From Actinomycetota bacterium (GTDB taxonomy: Bacteria > Actinomycetota > Acidimicrobiia > IMCC26256 > PALSA-610): DNA of 5,263 nt. Location of the stretch: positions 1-5,263 of the forward strand of contig JAUZEI010000087.1 of assembly GCA_030839105.1 (NCBI GenBank), read 5' to 3'. Made by a program: the position numbers and the translations under genes. The notes beneath the pieces are model-generated. The model saw nothing but the letters and a program-made list of their open reading frames with translations. It was not told the DNA's origin and ran no database searches. Shown piece after piece: positions 1-5,263 of this stretch. Position 1 is the stretch's first letter. The number at the start of each line of letters is the position of its first letter.

Positions 1-17
1 GGGTCACAGCGAATAGA

Positions 18-1307
18 TTGTCGCCTGTCCGTCGTCCGCGTCGCCCCTTGGAGCCCCAGTTGCTCGAACGCGTTCCGTTGCTCGACAAGCACCTCGACGA
101 CTACGCCGACGTCGTCGAACCGGGGACACTGGAACGCATCCGGGCCCTGGCCGAGCCCCTGCGGGGCGCACGGGTGCTGCACGTGAACGCCACGGCCTAC
201 GGCGGCGGCGTCGCCGAGCTCCTCGCCACCCACGTGGCGCTGCTGCGCGATGTGGGCATCGATGCCGAATGGCACGTGATCCACGGGAGCGACGAATTCT
301 TTGCCGTGACCAAGACCGTCCACAACGCGCTGCAGGGCGCCGAGGTCGAGTGGACACAGCAGATGGAGCACATCTATCTCGAACGCGTGCTCGACAACGC
401 GCTGCAACTCGAGGGGGACTGGGACTTCGTCGTCATTCACGACCCGCAACCGGCGGCCATCCGCGACTACGCGCGCGGGCACGGCGTCGCGCCCGACAGC
501 ACCAAATGGATCTGGCGTTGTCACATCGATCTCACCGATGCGAACCCGCATGTGTTCGAGTTCTTCCGTCCGTTCGTCGAGCAGTACGACGCGTCCGTTT
601 GGACGATGCCGCAGTTCGTGCCGGATTCGTTGCAGATGGATCGCGTCGTGATCGCTCCACCGTGCATCGACCCGTTGTCGGTCAAGAACCTCGACCTGCC
701 GCATCCGTTCGTGAACGAGATCGTCAAGCAGTACGGGGTGCGACCCGGCGATCCCTTGATGGTGCAGGTGAGCCGGTTCGACCCGTGGAAGGACCCGATC
801 GGCGTCATCGAGGCGTATCGAATCGTGAAGGAAGAGTTCCCGAGCCTGCAGCTCGTACTCGCGGGCTCGATGGCCACCGACGATCCCGAGGGCTTCCACT
901 ACTGGGAGCTTGCCGACGAAGCGCGCGCCGGCGATCCGGACGTGCACCTGTTGTCGAACATCCAGCAGGTCGGCAACGTGCAGATCAACGCGTTCCAACG
1001 GCTCGCCGACGTCGTCGTTCAGAAGTCGCTGCGCGAAGGGTTCGGCCTCACCGTCAGCGAAGGGCTCTGGAAGGGTCGGCCGGTCATCGGCGGTCGCTGC
1101 GGAGGGATCACGCTCCAGATCGAGGACGGCATCAACGGCTATCTCGTCGACGATGTCGAGACCGCGGCGAAGCGGGCGGCGGATCTCTTGCGCAATCCGG
1201 CGCGCGCCGACGAGATGGGCATCGCCGGGCGAGAGTTCGTACGCAAGAACTTCCTGTCGACCCGGGAGCTCGAAGACTGGCTGCGTCTCTACAGCGAGCT
1301 GCGGTGA
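18..1307 (+). CDS. treT: Trehalose glycosyltransferring synthase-like GT4 glycosyltransferase
   Basis: By family, this cytosolic retaining GT-B enzyme transfers glucose from an NDP-glucose to free glucose to give trehalose, reversibly. The 429-residue reading shows family landmarks in order: a glycine-rich YGGGVAEL loop (about 61-68), HDPQPAA (141-147), WRCHIDL (166-172), the donor-binding SRFDPWK (252-258), and the GT4 EX7E motif in REGFGLTVSE with E340 and E348. These match archaeal and Rubrobacter TreT as I remember them, and length is close to the usual 410-415 residues. The start is uncertain. TTG at 18 is the first start codon visible, but the frame is open to the window edge. TTG at 48 or 60 would fit the family N-terminus better, because TreT similarity begins at about LLERVPLLDKHL. 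No good ribosome binding site precedes any of them. The stop lies 13 bp before the GT20 gene, suggesting co-transcription. A related GT4 trehalose phosphorylase activity is a less likely alternative. Confidence 0.88.
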   Translation: MSPVRRPRRPLEPQLLERVPLLDKHLDDYADVVEPGTLERIRALAEPLRGARVLHVNATAYGGGVAELLATHVALLRDVGIDAEWHVIHGSDEFFAVTKTVHNALQGAEVEWTQQMEHIYLERVLDNALQLEGDWDFVVIHDPQPAAIRDYARGHGVAPDSTKWIWRCHIDLTDANPHVFEFFRPFVEQYDASVWTMPQFVPDSLQMDRVVIAPPCIDPLSVKNLDLPHPFVNEIVKQYGVRPGDPLMVQVSRFDPWKDPIGVIEAYRIVKEEFPSLQLVLAGSMATDDPEGFHYWELADEARAGDPDVHLLSNIQQVGNVQINAFQRLADVVVQKSLREGFGLTVSEGLWKGRPVIGGRCGGITLQIEDGINGYLVDDVETAAKRAADLLRNPARADEMGIAGREFVRKNFLSTRELEDWLRLYSELR

Positions 1308-1320
1308 CGGGACCTGTCCG

Positions 1321-2691
1321 GTGATCATCGTTTCGCACCGGGGCCCGTACCAGTTCAGTCGTGACGACGACGGTGAGTTGGTCGCGCAACGAGGCGCGGG
1401 CGGGATCGTCAGCGCGCTCTCTCCGCTGCTCGCCGACAAGGCGGATGCCACGTGGATCGCGGCCGCGATGTCGGACGACGACCGCGCCGCGGGCCGGGCG
1501 GGAACGATCGCGCATCTCGACGTCAACGTACGACTGCTCGATCTCGATCGCGAGCAACACCGGATGCACTACGAGGTCGTCGCCAACGGTGTGCTGTGGT
1601 TCCTGCACCACGGCATGTTCGACCGGGCCCGGCGCCCACGCTTCGACCTGCGCTTCCGCGATGCCTGGGAGGCGTTCGTCGCGGTGAACCAGCATTTCGC
1701 CGACGTCGTCGCCCAGAGCGCGCCGGCCGGGGAGATCGTTCTGGTGCAGGACTACCAACTCTGTCTCGTTCCCGGTCAGCTGCGGGCGCAGCGTCCCGAC
1801 CTACGGGTCGTGCACTTCACCCACACACCGTTCGCCGGTCCCGACGACCTCTCGGTGCTCCCCACCGACGTCGGTGCGCAGCTGTGCGCGTCGCTGGCCT
1901 CCAGTCCCGCGGGATTCCACACCGGACGGTGGGCCGACGCGTACCGGCGATCGGCGCGTGCCGCGCTCGGACGGGGGGCCGGTATCGCGGCGCCGTTCGT
2001 TGCCAGCCTCGGTCCCGACGTCGCCGCCCTCGAAGCAGTCTCGGTCTCGACCGGGGCCCGGGCCGCCGCCCGTTCCCTCGCCGACGTGGTCGGCGATCGG
2101 CTCGTGATCGCACGCACCGACCGCATCGAGCCCTCGAAGAACATCGTGCGCGGCTTCCTCGCGTACGACCGGCTGTTGGAGGCGCGACCGGGACTGCGGG
2201 GCCGGGTTGTGTTCGTCGCGATGGTGTATCCGTCCCGCCAGGGACTTGCCGAGTACCTCGCGTACGAGAGCGAGGTCGAACAGACTGTCGCGCGCGTCAA
2301 CGACCGCTGGTCGACGCGTGACTGGAAACCGATCCTGCTCGACGACCGCGACGACTATGCGCGCTCGGTCGCCGGCATGCAGCGCTACGACGTGCTGTTG
2401 GTCAACGCACTACGCGACGGGCTCAACCTCGTGGCGAAGGAAGGTCCGGTCGTCAACCGCCGCGACGGAGTGCTCTGTCTCTCACCCGAGGCCGGCGCGT
2501 ACGAAGAACTCAAGACGGCCGCGCTCCGGGTGCATCCCTACGACATCGAACAGTGCGCGGGCGCGCTCGACGACGCCTTGTCGATGCCGCTCGACGAACG
2601 GGCCGGGCGCGCGTCGAAGCTGCGTGCGCTGGCAACGAAGCGGTCACCCGCCGACTGGCTCGCCGACCTCGTCGGCCACGCGGGTCAGTAA
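1321..2691 (+). CDS. otsA: GT20 alpha,alpha-trehalose-6-phosphate synthase (OtsA-like)
   Basis: Probable trehalose-6-phosphate synthase (NDP-glucose + glucose-6-phosphate), 456 residues against 474 in E. coli OtsA. Equivalents of the E. coli active-site residues are visible: R7, GG at 27-28, W45, Y84 and W93 (same 9-residue spacing as Y76/W85), D144 in QDYQL, H168 in FTHTPF, R268 and K273 (spacing of R262/K267), R306, and DGLNLVAKE from D366 to E374 (D361/E369). The C-terminal SPADW helix is also typical. GTG at 1321 was chosen because the conserved first strand VIIVSHRGP begins there; the frame is open back to 910 but that part is Arg/Ser-rich shadow of treT. Only a weak GACGGG at 1306-1311, overlapping the treT stop, could act as ribosome binding site, so translation may be coupled to treT. 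The SHRGP motif replaces the usual SNR of OtsA, so donor or acceptor may differ; a validamycin-type or other GT20 role is possible. Confidence 0.87.
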   Translation: MIIVSHRGPYQFSRDDDGELVAQRGAGGIVSALSPLLADKADATWIAAAMSDDDRAAGRAGTIAHLDVNVRLLDLDREQHRMHYEVVANGVLWFLHHGMFDRARRPRFDLRFRDAWEAFVAVNQHFADVVAQSAPAGEIVLVQDYQLCLVPGQLRAQRPDLRVVHFTHTPFAGPDDLSVLPTDVGAQLCASLASSPAGFHTGRWADAYRRSARAALGRGAGIAAPFVASLGPDVAALEAVSVSTGARAAARSLADVVGDRLVIARTDRIEPSKNIVRGFLAYDRLLEARPGLRGRVVFVAMVYPSRQGLAEYLAYESEVEQTVARVNDRWSTRDWKPILLDDRDDYARSVAGMQRYDVLLVNALRDGLNLVAKEGPVVNRRDGVLCLSPEAGAYEELKTAALRVHPYDIEQCAGALDDALSMPLDERAGRASKLRALATKRSPADWLADLVGHAGQ

Positions 2692-3438
2692 CGCCAACAG
2701 CCCGGCCGGACCGTCGACGACGATGTCGACCGCGTCGGCGAGCTCCGGAGGCGCTTCACTCGAGGTCACACCGATGCGCACGGCGCGCGCCAGCGTTCCC
2801 TCGTCGACCGCCCGGGCGAGGGCGGCGAACGCGGGAAGATCGCCGTAGTCGTCGCCCGCGAACGCGCCGACGTCGAAACCCTCGACGAGCGCCCTCGTCG
2901 GGTTGCCCTTGTCGACGTCGATCGGCGGTCGGAGCTCGATGGCCATGCGGGTCTTCAGCTCCACGAGGCCGTGCTTCGTTCCGACTTCGCGCGCGACCTC
3001 GACGATGTGGTCGGCCTGTTCCGGCATCGGCCGCCAGTGCAGCGTGACGCTGATGCCCGACTTCGGCTCGATGATCTCCTTCGGGAGCCGCCGCTCGAGC
3101 TCGGCGGTCGCGGCGGCGACCGCGGCGAGATACGGCTCGACGCGCTGATCGACGGAGTAGGCGCCATCAGTCGACTGCTCCATGCCGTAGAGGCCCACGT
3201 ACGTGAGGCCTTCGACCGCGAGGTGGCGGGCAAGAAAGCCGACGGGTCGACCACTCACGACCGCGACCCGCCCGAGCCCGGCCGCGAGGCGGCGGAGCAC
3301 ATCGGTCACACCCTCCAGCGGGCGCGCATCTTCGGACCGTTCGACGATCGCGGAGAGCGACCCGTCGAAGTCGACGAGGAGCGCGGTGCGGTCGGCTCGA
3401 AGAGTTAACGCGGCAATCGTTGCGTCGGCGTCGATCAC
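2644..3438 (-). CDS. otsB: Trehalose-6-phosphate phosphatase (HAD superfamily)
   Basis: Hydrolyses trehalose-6-phosphate to trehalose and phosphate in the cytosol, completing the OtsA route. At 264 residues it matches the family length (E. coli OtsB is 266). HAD motifs are in order: motif I DFDGS with nucleophile D23 and acid/base D25; motif II VSGRP (S62); GLYGME (82-87), the position of the family GxHGxE signature; a C2B cap domain around 95-170 with SVTLHWR and AIELRP; motif III lysine K177 in DKG; and motif IV GDDYGD (195-200), which binds magnesium. The start is GTG at 3438; an in-frame TAG at 3448-3450 rules out a longer protein. No Shine-Dalgarno sequence precedes it, but a TAGCGT hexamer lies 6 nt upstream, consistent with a leaderless transcript. 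The 3' end overlaps the convergent GT20 gene by 48 bp. It is on the opposite strand to treT/otsA, so it must be regulated separately. Confidence 0.93.
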   Translation of the reverse strand: MIDADATIAALTLRADRTALLVDFDGSLSAIVERSEDARPLEGVTDVLRRLAAGLGRVAVVSGRPVGFLARHLAVEGLTYVGLYGMEQSTDGAYSVDQRVEPYLAAVAAATAELERRLPKEIIEPKSGISVTLHWRPMPEQADHIVEVAREVGTKHGLVELKTRMAIELRPPIDVDKGNPTRALVEGFDVGAFAGDDYGDLPAFAALARAVDEGTLARAVRIGVTSSEAPPELADAVDIVVDGPAGLLALLTRVADEVGEPVGG

Positions 3439-3445
3439 GGTGGGA
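3439..3445 (+). promoter_or_regulatory. Weak ribosome binding site candidate for the M20 hydrolase gene
   Basis: GGTGGGA ends 10 bases before the ATG at 3456 and is the only purine-rich stretch with some anti-Shine-Dalgarno complementarity there. It supports ATG 3456 over the in-frame TTG at 3420, which would add an Arg-rich, non-family extension and would overlap the otsB start. The match is poor and the spacing is at the long end. Confidence 0.3.
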
Positions 3446-3450
3446 CGCTA
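3445..3450 (-). promoter_or_regulatory. Putative -10 element of a leaderless otsB promoter
   Basis: On the minus strand this reads TAGCGT, matching the actinobacterial -10 consensus TANNNT, and is followed by exactly six bases and then the otsB GTG. That spacing would place the transcription start at or next to the start codon, as in leaderless actinobacterial genes. No convincing -35 hexamer is seen 16-18 bases further upstream, which is common for such promoters. The same bases contain the TAG that closes the otsB frame upstream. Inferred from sequence only. Confidence 0.45.
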
Positions 3451-3455
3451 CCCGG

Positions 3456-4622
3456 ATGGACGCGAAAGTCGCCGACTTGAAAGCCGCGGCCCGGACGATC
3501 GTCGACCGCGAAGGCGAGCGGCTCGTCGCGCTCAGCCATCGCATCCACGCCCAGCCCGAGCTGAAGTTCGAAGAAGAACAGTCGAGTGCGTGGACCGCGG
3601 GCGCGCTCGCAGACGGCGGCTTTCCCGTCGAAACCGGCATCTGCGATCTCCCGACCGCGTTCAGCGCCCGCATCGGTAGCGGTCCGCTGCACATCGCGAT
3701 CTGCGCGGAGTACGACGCGTTACCTGTGATCGGTCATGCGTGCGGGCACAACGTCATCGCGTCGAGTGCGGTGGGCGCCGCGCTGGCGCTCGCGCCGCTG
3801 GTCGACGAACTCGGCATCACGCTCTCGGTGATGGGGACGCCCGCCGAGGAGGGTGGCGGCGGCAAGATCCTGATGTTGGAACGGGGCGCGTTCGACGGCA
3901 TGCATGCATCGTTGATGGTTCACCCGACGCCGATGGAAGATCTCTATCCGCGCGTCAGTGCGGTGGCGCACATGCGCGTGCGGTACACGGGCCGCGAGTC
4001 GCACGCTGCGATCGCGCCCGAGCTCGGGGTCAACGCGGCCGACGCCTTTACGGTCGCGCAGGTGGCCATCGGGCTGCTGCGCCAACACCTCCGGCCGTTC
4101 GACCAGGTCCACGGGATCATCACCCACGGCGGCGATGCGACCAACGTCATCCCCGCGCACACCGAAGGAACGTGGATGGCGCGTTCGCGCACCCTCGGCG
4201 ACCTCGAGCAATTCGTCCCGCGGGTGACGCACTGCTTCGAGGCCGGCGCGGTCGCGACCGGTGCCACGCTGCAGATCAGCGACGTGTGTCCGCCGTATGC
4301 ACACATGGAGCACGATCGCGACTTCGCGGAGTTGTACCGCGCCAACGCCACCGCACTCGGCCGGCCGGAGTCGCAGGACGGGGCCGCGACATTCTCTACC
4401 GACATGGGCAACGTCTCGCTTGCGATGCCGTCGATCCATCCATGCATCGCGATCGACACCGGTGGCGCCGTCAACCATCAACCCGAGTTCGCGGCGGCCG
4501 CGATCAATGCGTCGGCCGACCGCGCGGTGCGTGAAGGTGCGCTCGCGATGGCCTGGACCGTCATCGACGCGGCATCCGGACCACTGCGCAATCGGCTGCT
4601 CGGCACAGCCGCGTCGAGCTAG
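3456..4622 (+). CDS. M20 family metallopeptidase/amidohydrolase (ACY1L2/AbgB-like)
   Basis: Predicted cytosolic di-zinc hydrolase of 388 residues that cleaves an amide bond in a small N-acyl amino acid or dipeptide. Known relatives act on beta-alanyl-lysine-type dipeptides (PM20D2) or p-aminobenzoyl-glutamate (AbgB); the substrate here cannot be read from sequence. Visible motifs: EYDALPVIGHACGHN (85-99) with probable metal ligands C96 and H98; GTPAEEGGGGK (127-137) with catalytic/ligand E131 and E132; MVHP with H156; the lid/dimerisation domain at roughly 165-275 beginning TGRESHAAIAPELGVNAADA; and a C-terminal STDMGNVS (314-321), SIHP (H328) and NHQPEF (H341). The CGHN form and STDMGN segment point to the ACY1L2-like branch rather than plant IAA-amidohydrolase types. 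No signal peptide or membrane segment. ATG 3456 is preferred as start. The gene is divergent from otsB across 17 bp, so its promoter must lie inside otsB coding sequence. No functional link to trehalose is evident. Confidence 0.9.
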   Translation: MDAKVADLKAAARTIVDREGERLVALSHRIHAQPELKFEEEQSSAWTAGALADGGFPVETGICDLPTAFSARIGSGPLHIAICAEYDALPVIGHACGHNVIASSAVGAALALAPLVDELGITLSVMGTPAEEGGGGKILMLERGAFDGMHASLMVHPTPMEDLYPRVSAVAHMRVRYTGRESHAAIAPELGVNAADAFTVAQVAIGLLRQHLRPFDQVHGIITHGGDATNVIPAHTEGTWMARSRTLGDLEQFVPRVTHCFEAGAVATGATLQISDVCPPYAHMEHDRDFAELYRANATALGRPESQDGAATFSTDMGNVSLAMPSIHPCIAIDTGGAVNHQPEFAAAAINASADRAVREGALAMAWTVIDAASGPLRNRLLGTAASS

Positions 4623-4655
4623 CCGCCGATCGAGCTCGCGGCCGACGGACTAGCT
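4617..4655. terminator. Short inverted repeat spanning the convergent stop codons
   Basis: AGCTAG at 4617-4622 contains the M20 gene stop and is the exact reverse complement of CTAGCT at 4650-4655, which contains the stop of the opposing LytR_C gene. Between them lie 27 GC-rich bases including the palindrome CGAGCTCG (4631-4638). A hairpin could form on both strands and act as a shared terminator. The stem is only 6 bp, the loop is long and there is no T tract, so this is weak. Confidence 0.2.
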
Positions 4656-5183
4656 GCCGACAACGACGACGCAGTCGACCGAGTCGCTGTTGGGGGGCGG
4701 TGGCGTCGGGAAATCGACGACCCTGACCCCCTGCAGCGCCGTCTGCTGGCTCAGCGCGACCTTCTCGCGATCGAGGCCGGGCTTGCACATGAGCGTCAGG
4801 CCGGTCTGCCTGTGCCCGGACCAGGTGTTCGCCTGCGGCTCGTTCGTGTAACCGGCTTGGACGAGCTTCGTCCGCAGCTTGGCCGCGTCGCCGGTCGGCG
4901 CGCCGCCGTTCAGGACGAGGACCCGGAGTTGATCGGGGGTCTTGGGGGGCGCGGCCGGTTGCGTCGTCGACGTCGTGCTCGTCGTACGCGGCGGCCGGGA
5001 GGTTGTGGTTGTTCTCGTCGCCTTCTTCACCGGCGTCGTCGCCGAACCCGCGTTGCTCGTGTCGACACGTTGCAACAAGAACACGCCGACGATCACCGCG
5101 AGACCGATCAGCGCCGTGCCCTTTGCGACTGCGGTGCTCGCGCCCCGCGCGAAGTCGCCGCCGTTCCCCGGTTGCCGACTCAT
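4650..5183 (-). CDS. Membrane-anchored LytR C-terminal domain protein
   Basis: A 177-residue protein in three parts: a short cytoplasmic N-terminus with basic residues (1-21), one hydrophobic membrane segment (about 22-38, GTALIGLAVIVGVFLLQ), then a Thr/Ser/Pro/Arg-rich low-complexity linker (about 42-82) and a LytR_C-type domain (about 85-177). The domain opens with LRVLVLNGGAPTGDAAKL and a following GY, and closes with VDCVVVVGS, the usual beta-strand, glycine loop, helix pattern and final strand. The domain is expected outside the cell, near the wall. LytR_C often follows LytR-CpsA-Psr wall-polymer transferase domains but here stands alone, as in the actinobacterial DUF3263-LytR_C gene pair; its biochemical role is not established. 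C133 and C171 could form an extracytoplasmic disulfide. ATG 5183 is preferred; a GTG at 5207 would add eight residues. It is convergent with the M20 gene and may share a transcript with the partial gene at the right edge. Confidence 0.82.
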   Translation of the reverse strand: MSRQPGNGGDFARGASTAVAKGTALIGLAVIVGVFLLQRVDTSNAGSATTPVKKATRTTTTSRPPRTTSTTSTTQPAAPPKTPDQLRVLVLNGGAPTGDAAKLRTKLVQAGYTNEPQANTWSGHRQTGLTLMCKPGLDREKVALSQQTALQGVRVVDFPTPPPPNSDSVDCVVVVGS

Positions 5184-5189
5184 GCCGCC

Positions 5190-5195
5190 ATTCTG
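5190..5195 (-). promoter_or_regulatory. Possible -10-like hexamer before the LytR_C gene
   Basis: The minus strand reads CAGAAT followed by six bases and the ATG at 5183, the same geometry as the otsB site. It keeps the key A and final T of TANNNT but lacks the first T. No strong Shine-Dalgarno sequence precedes this ATG, so a leaderless start is possible, but transcription from an upstream gene is at least as likely. Confidence 0.2.
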
Positions 5196-5220
5196 CCCGC
5201 TCGGCACAGGAAAAGTGTGT

Positions 5221-5262
5221 TCAACGGGATCCCGGGTCGGCGCGGCGTCCCTCGATCCGATC
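5221..5262 (-). CDS. Partial C-terminal tail of an upstream gene, possibly DUF3263 protein
   Basis: The minus-strand frame entering from the right edge encodes 13 residues, DRIEGRRADPGSR, and ends at TGA (5221-5223). It stops 37 bases before the LytR_C ATG on the same strand. The charged, Arg-rich tail is what one expects at the end of actinobacterial DUF3263 proteins, small helix-turn-helix-like proteins commonly encoded just before a LytR_C protein (compare the mycobacterial Rv0430-Rv0431 pair). Thirteen residues cannot prove coding, and a second frame is also open to the edge, so this identification is inferred from context. Confidence 0.33.
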   Translation of the reverse strand, partial: DRIEGRRADPGSR

Positions 5263-5263
5263 G

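Noticed and set aside
910..1320. In-frame open region upstream of the GT20 start, suggesting a long N-terminal extension
   Set aside because: It lies inside treT in another frame, reads as Arg/Ser-rich low-complexity protein, and the GT20 family strand begins precisely at GTG 1321.
1132..1758. 208-residue minus-strand open frame across the treT/otsA junction
   Set aside because: No motif or plausible start signal; composition of a shadow frame, and both plus-strand genes are well supported.
2553..3047. 164-residue plus-strand open frame spanning the otsA/otsB overlap
   Set aside because: Extremely Arg-rich translation opposite otsB; explained by GC-rich antisense reading.
3420..3455. TTG 3420 as start of the M20 hydrolase
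   Set aside because: It would add an Arg-rich 12-residue segment unlike the family N-terminus and overlap the otsB start; ATG 3456 fits better.
3720..4481. 253-residue open frame antisense to the M20 hydrolase gene
   Set aside because: Arg/His-rich composition with no recognisable motif; typical antisense shadow in high-GC coding DNA, opposite a gene with clear catalytic motifs.
4960..5020. GTC/GTT-rich repetitive tract suggesting a DNA repeat or regulatory array
   Set aside because: Irregular, without a fixed repeat unit; it encodes the Thr/Ser-rich linker of the LytR_C protein.
5184..5207. GTG 5207 as start of the LytR_C protein
   Set aside because: It adds eight residues without family support, and no ribosome binding site precedes it; ATG 5183 is simpler, though GTG cannot be excluded.
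1..5263. CRISPR array, tRNA/rRNA, insertion sequence, phage or defence genes
   Set aside because: No spaced direct repeats, RNA-gene-like segments, transposase motifs or terminal repeats seen; nearly all bases are covered by five recognisable genes.

Overview
The window reads as chromosomal DNA from a high-GC actinobacterium. The evidence is strong G/C bias at third codon positions, frequent GTG/TTG starts, a probable leaderless start, and a short membrane-anchored LytR_C protein of actinobacterial style. An Acidimicrobiia-like lineage is my best guess. That rests on remembered family resemblance and was not tested by any search.

Layout: (1) 18-1307 (+), a GT4 glycosyltransferase of the trehalose glycosyltransferring synthase (TreT) type, whose true start is uncertain and may lie upstream of the window. 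(2) 1321-2691 (+), a GT20 trehalose-6-phosphate synthase-like protein (OtsA type), 13 bp downstream and probably in the same operon. (3) 2644-3438 (-), a HAD-family trehalose-6-phosphate phosphatase (OtsB), convergent with gene 2 and overlapping its 3' end by 48 bp in the same codon register. (4) 3456-4622 (+), an M20 metallopeptidase/amidohydrolase of the ACY1L2/AbgB type, divergent from otsB with only 17 bp between the starts. (5) 4650-5183 (-), a single-pass membrane protein with a Thr/Pro-rich linker and a LytR C-terminal domain, convergent with gene 4 across 27 bp. (6) At the right edge on the minus strand, a short open frame that looks like the tail of another gene, possibly a DUF3263 protein. 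Coding density is nearly complete and no gene-free stretch exceeds about 80 bases.

Function: genes 1-3 together encode two trehalose routes. OtsA plus OtsB would make trehalose from NDP-glucose and glucose-6-phosphate via trehalose-6-phosphate. TreT would join NDP-glucose and free glucose in one reversible step. Trehalose would serve as compatible solute, carbon reserve or stress protectant. The M20 hydrolase and the LytR_C protein have no obvious role in that pathway.

I see no CRISPR array, transposon, phage gene, RNA gene or clearly unknown multi-gene system. The most unusual points are the compact gene junctions and the divergent N-terminus of the GT20 enzyme.
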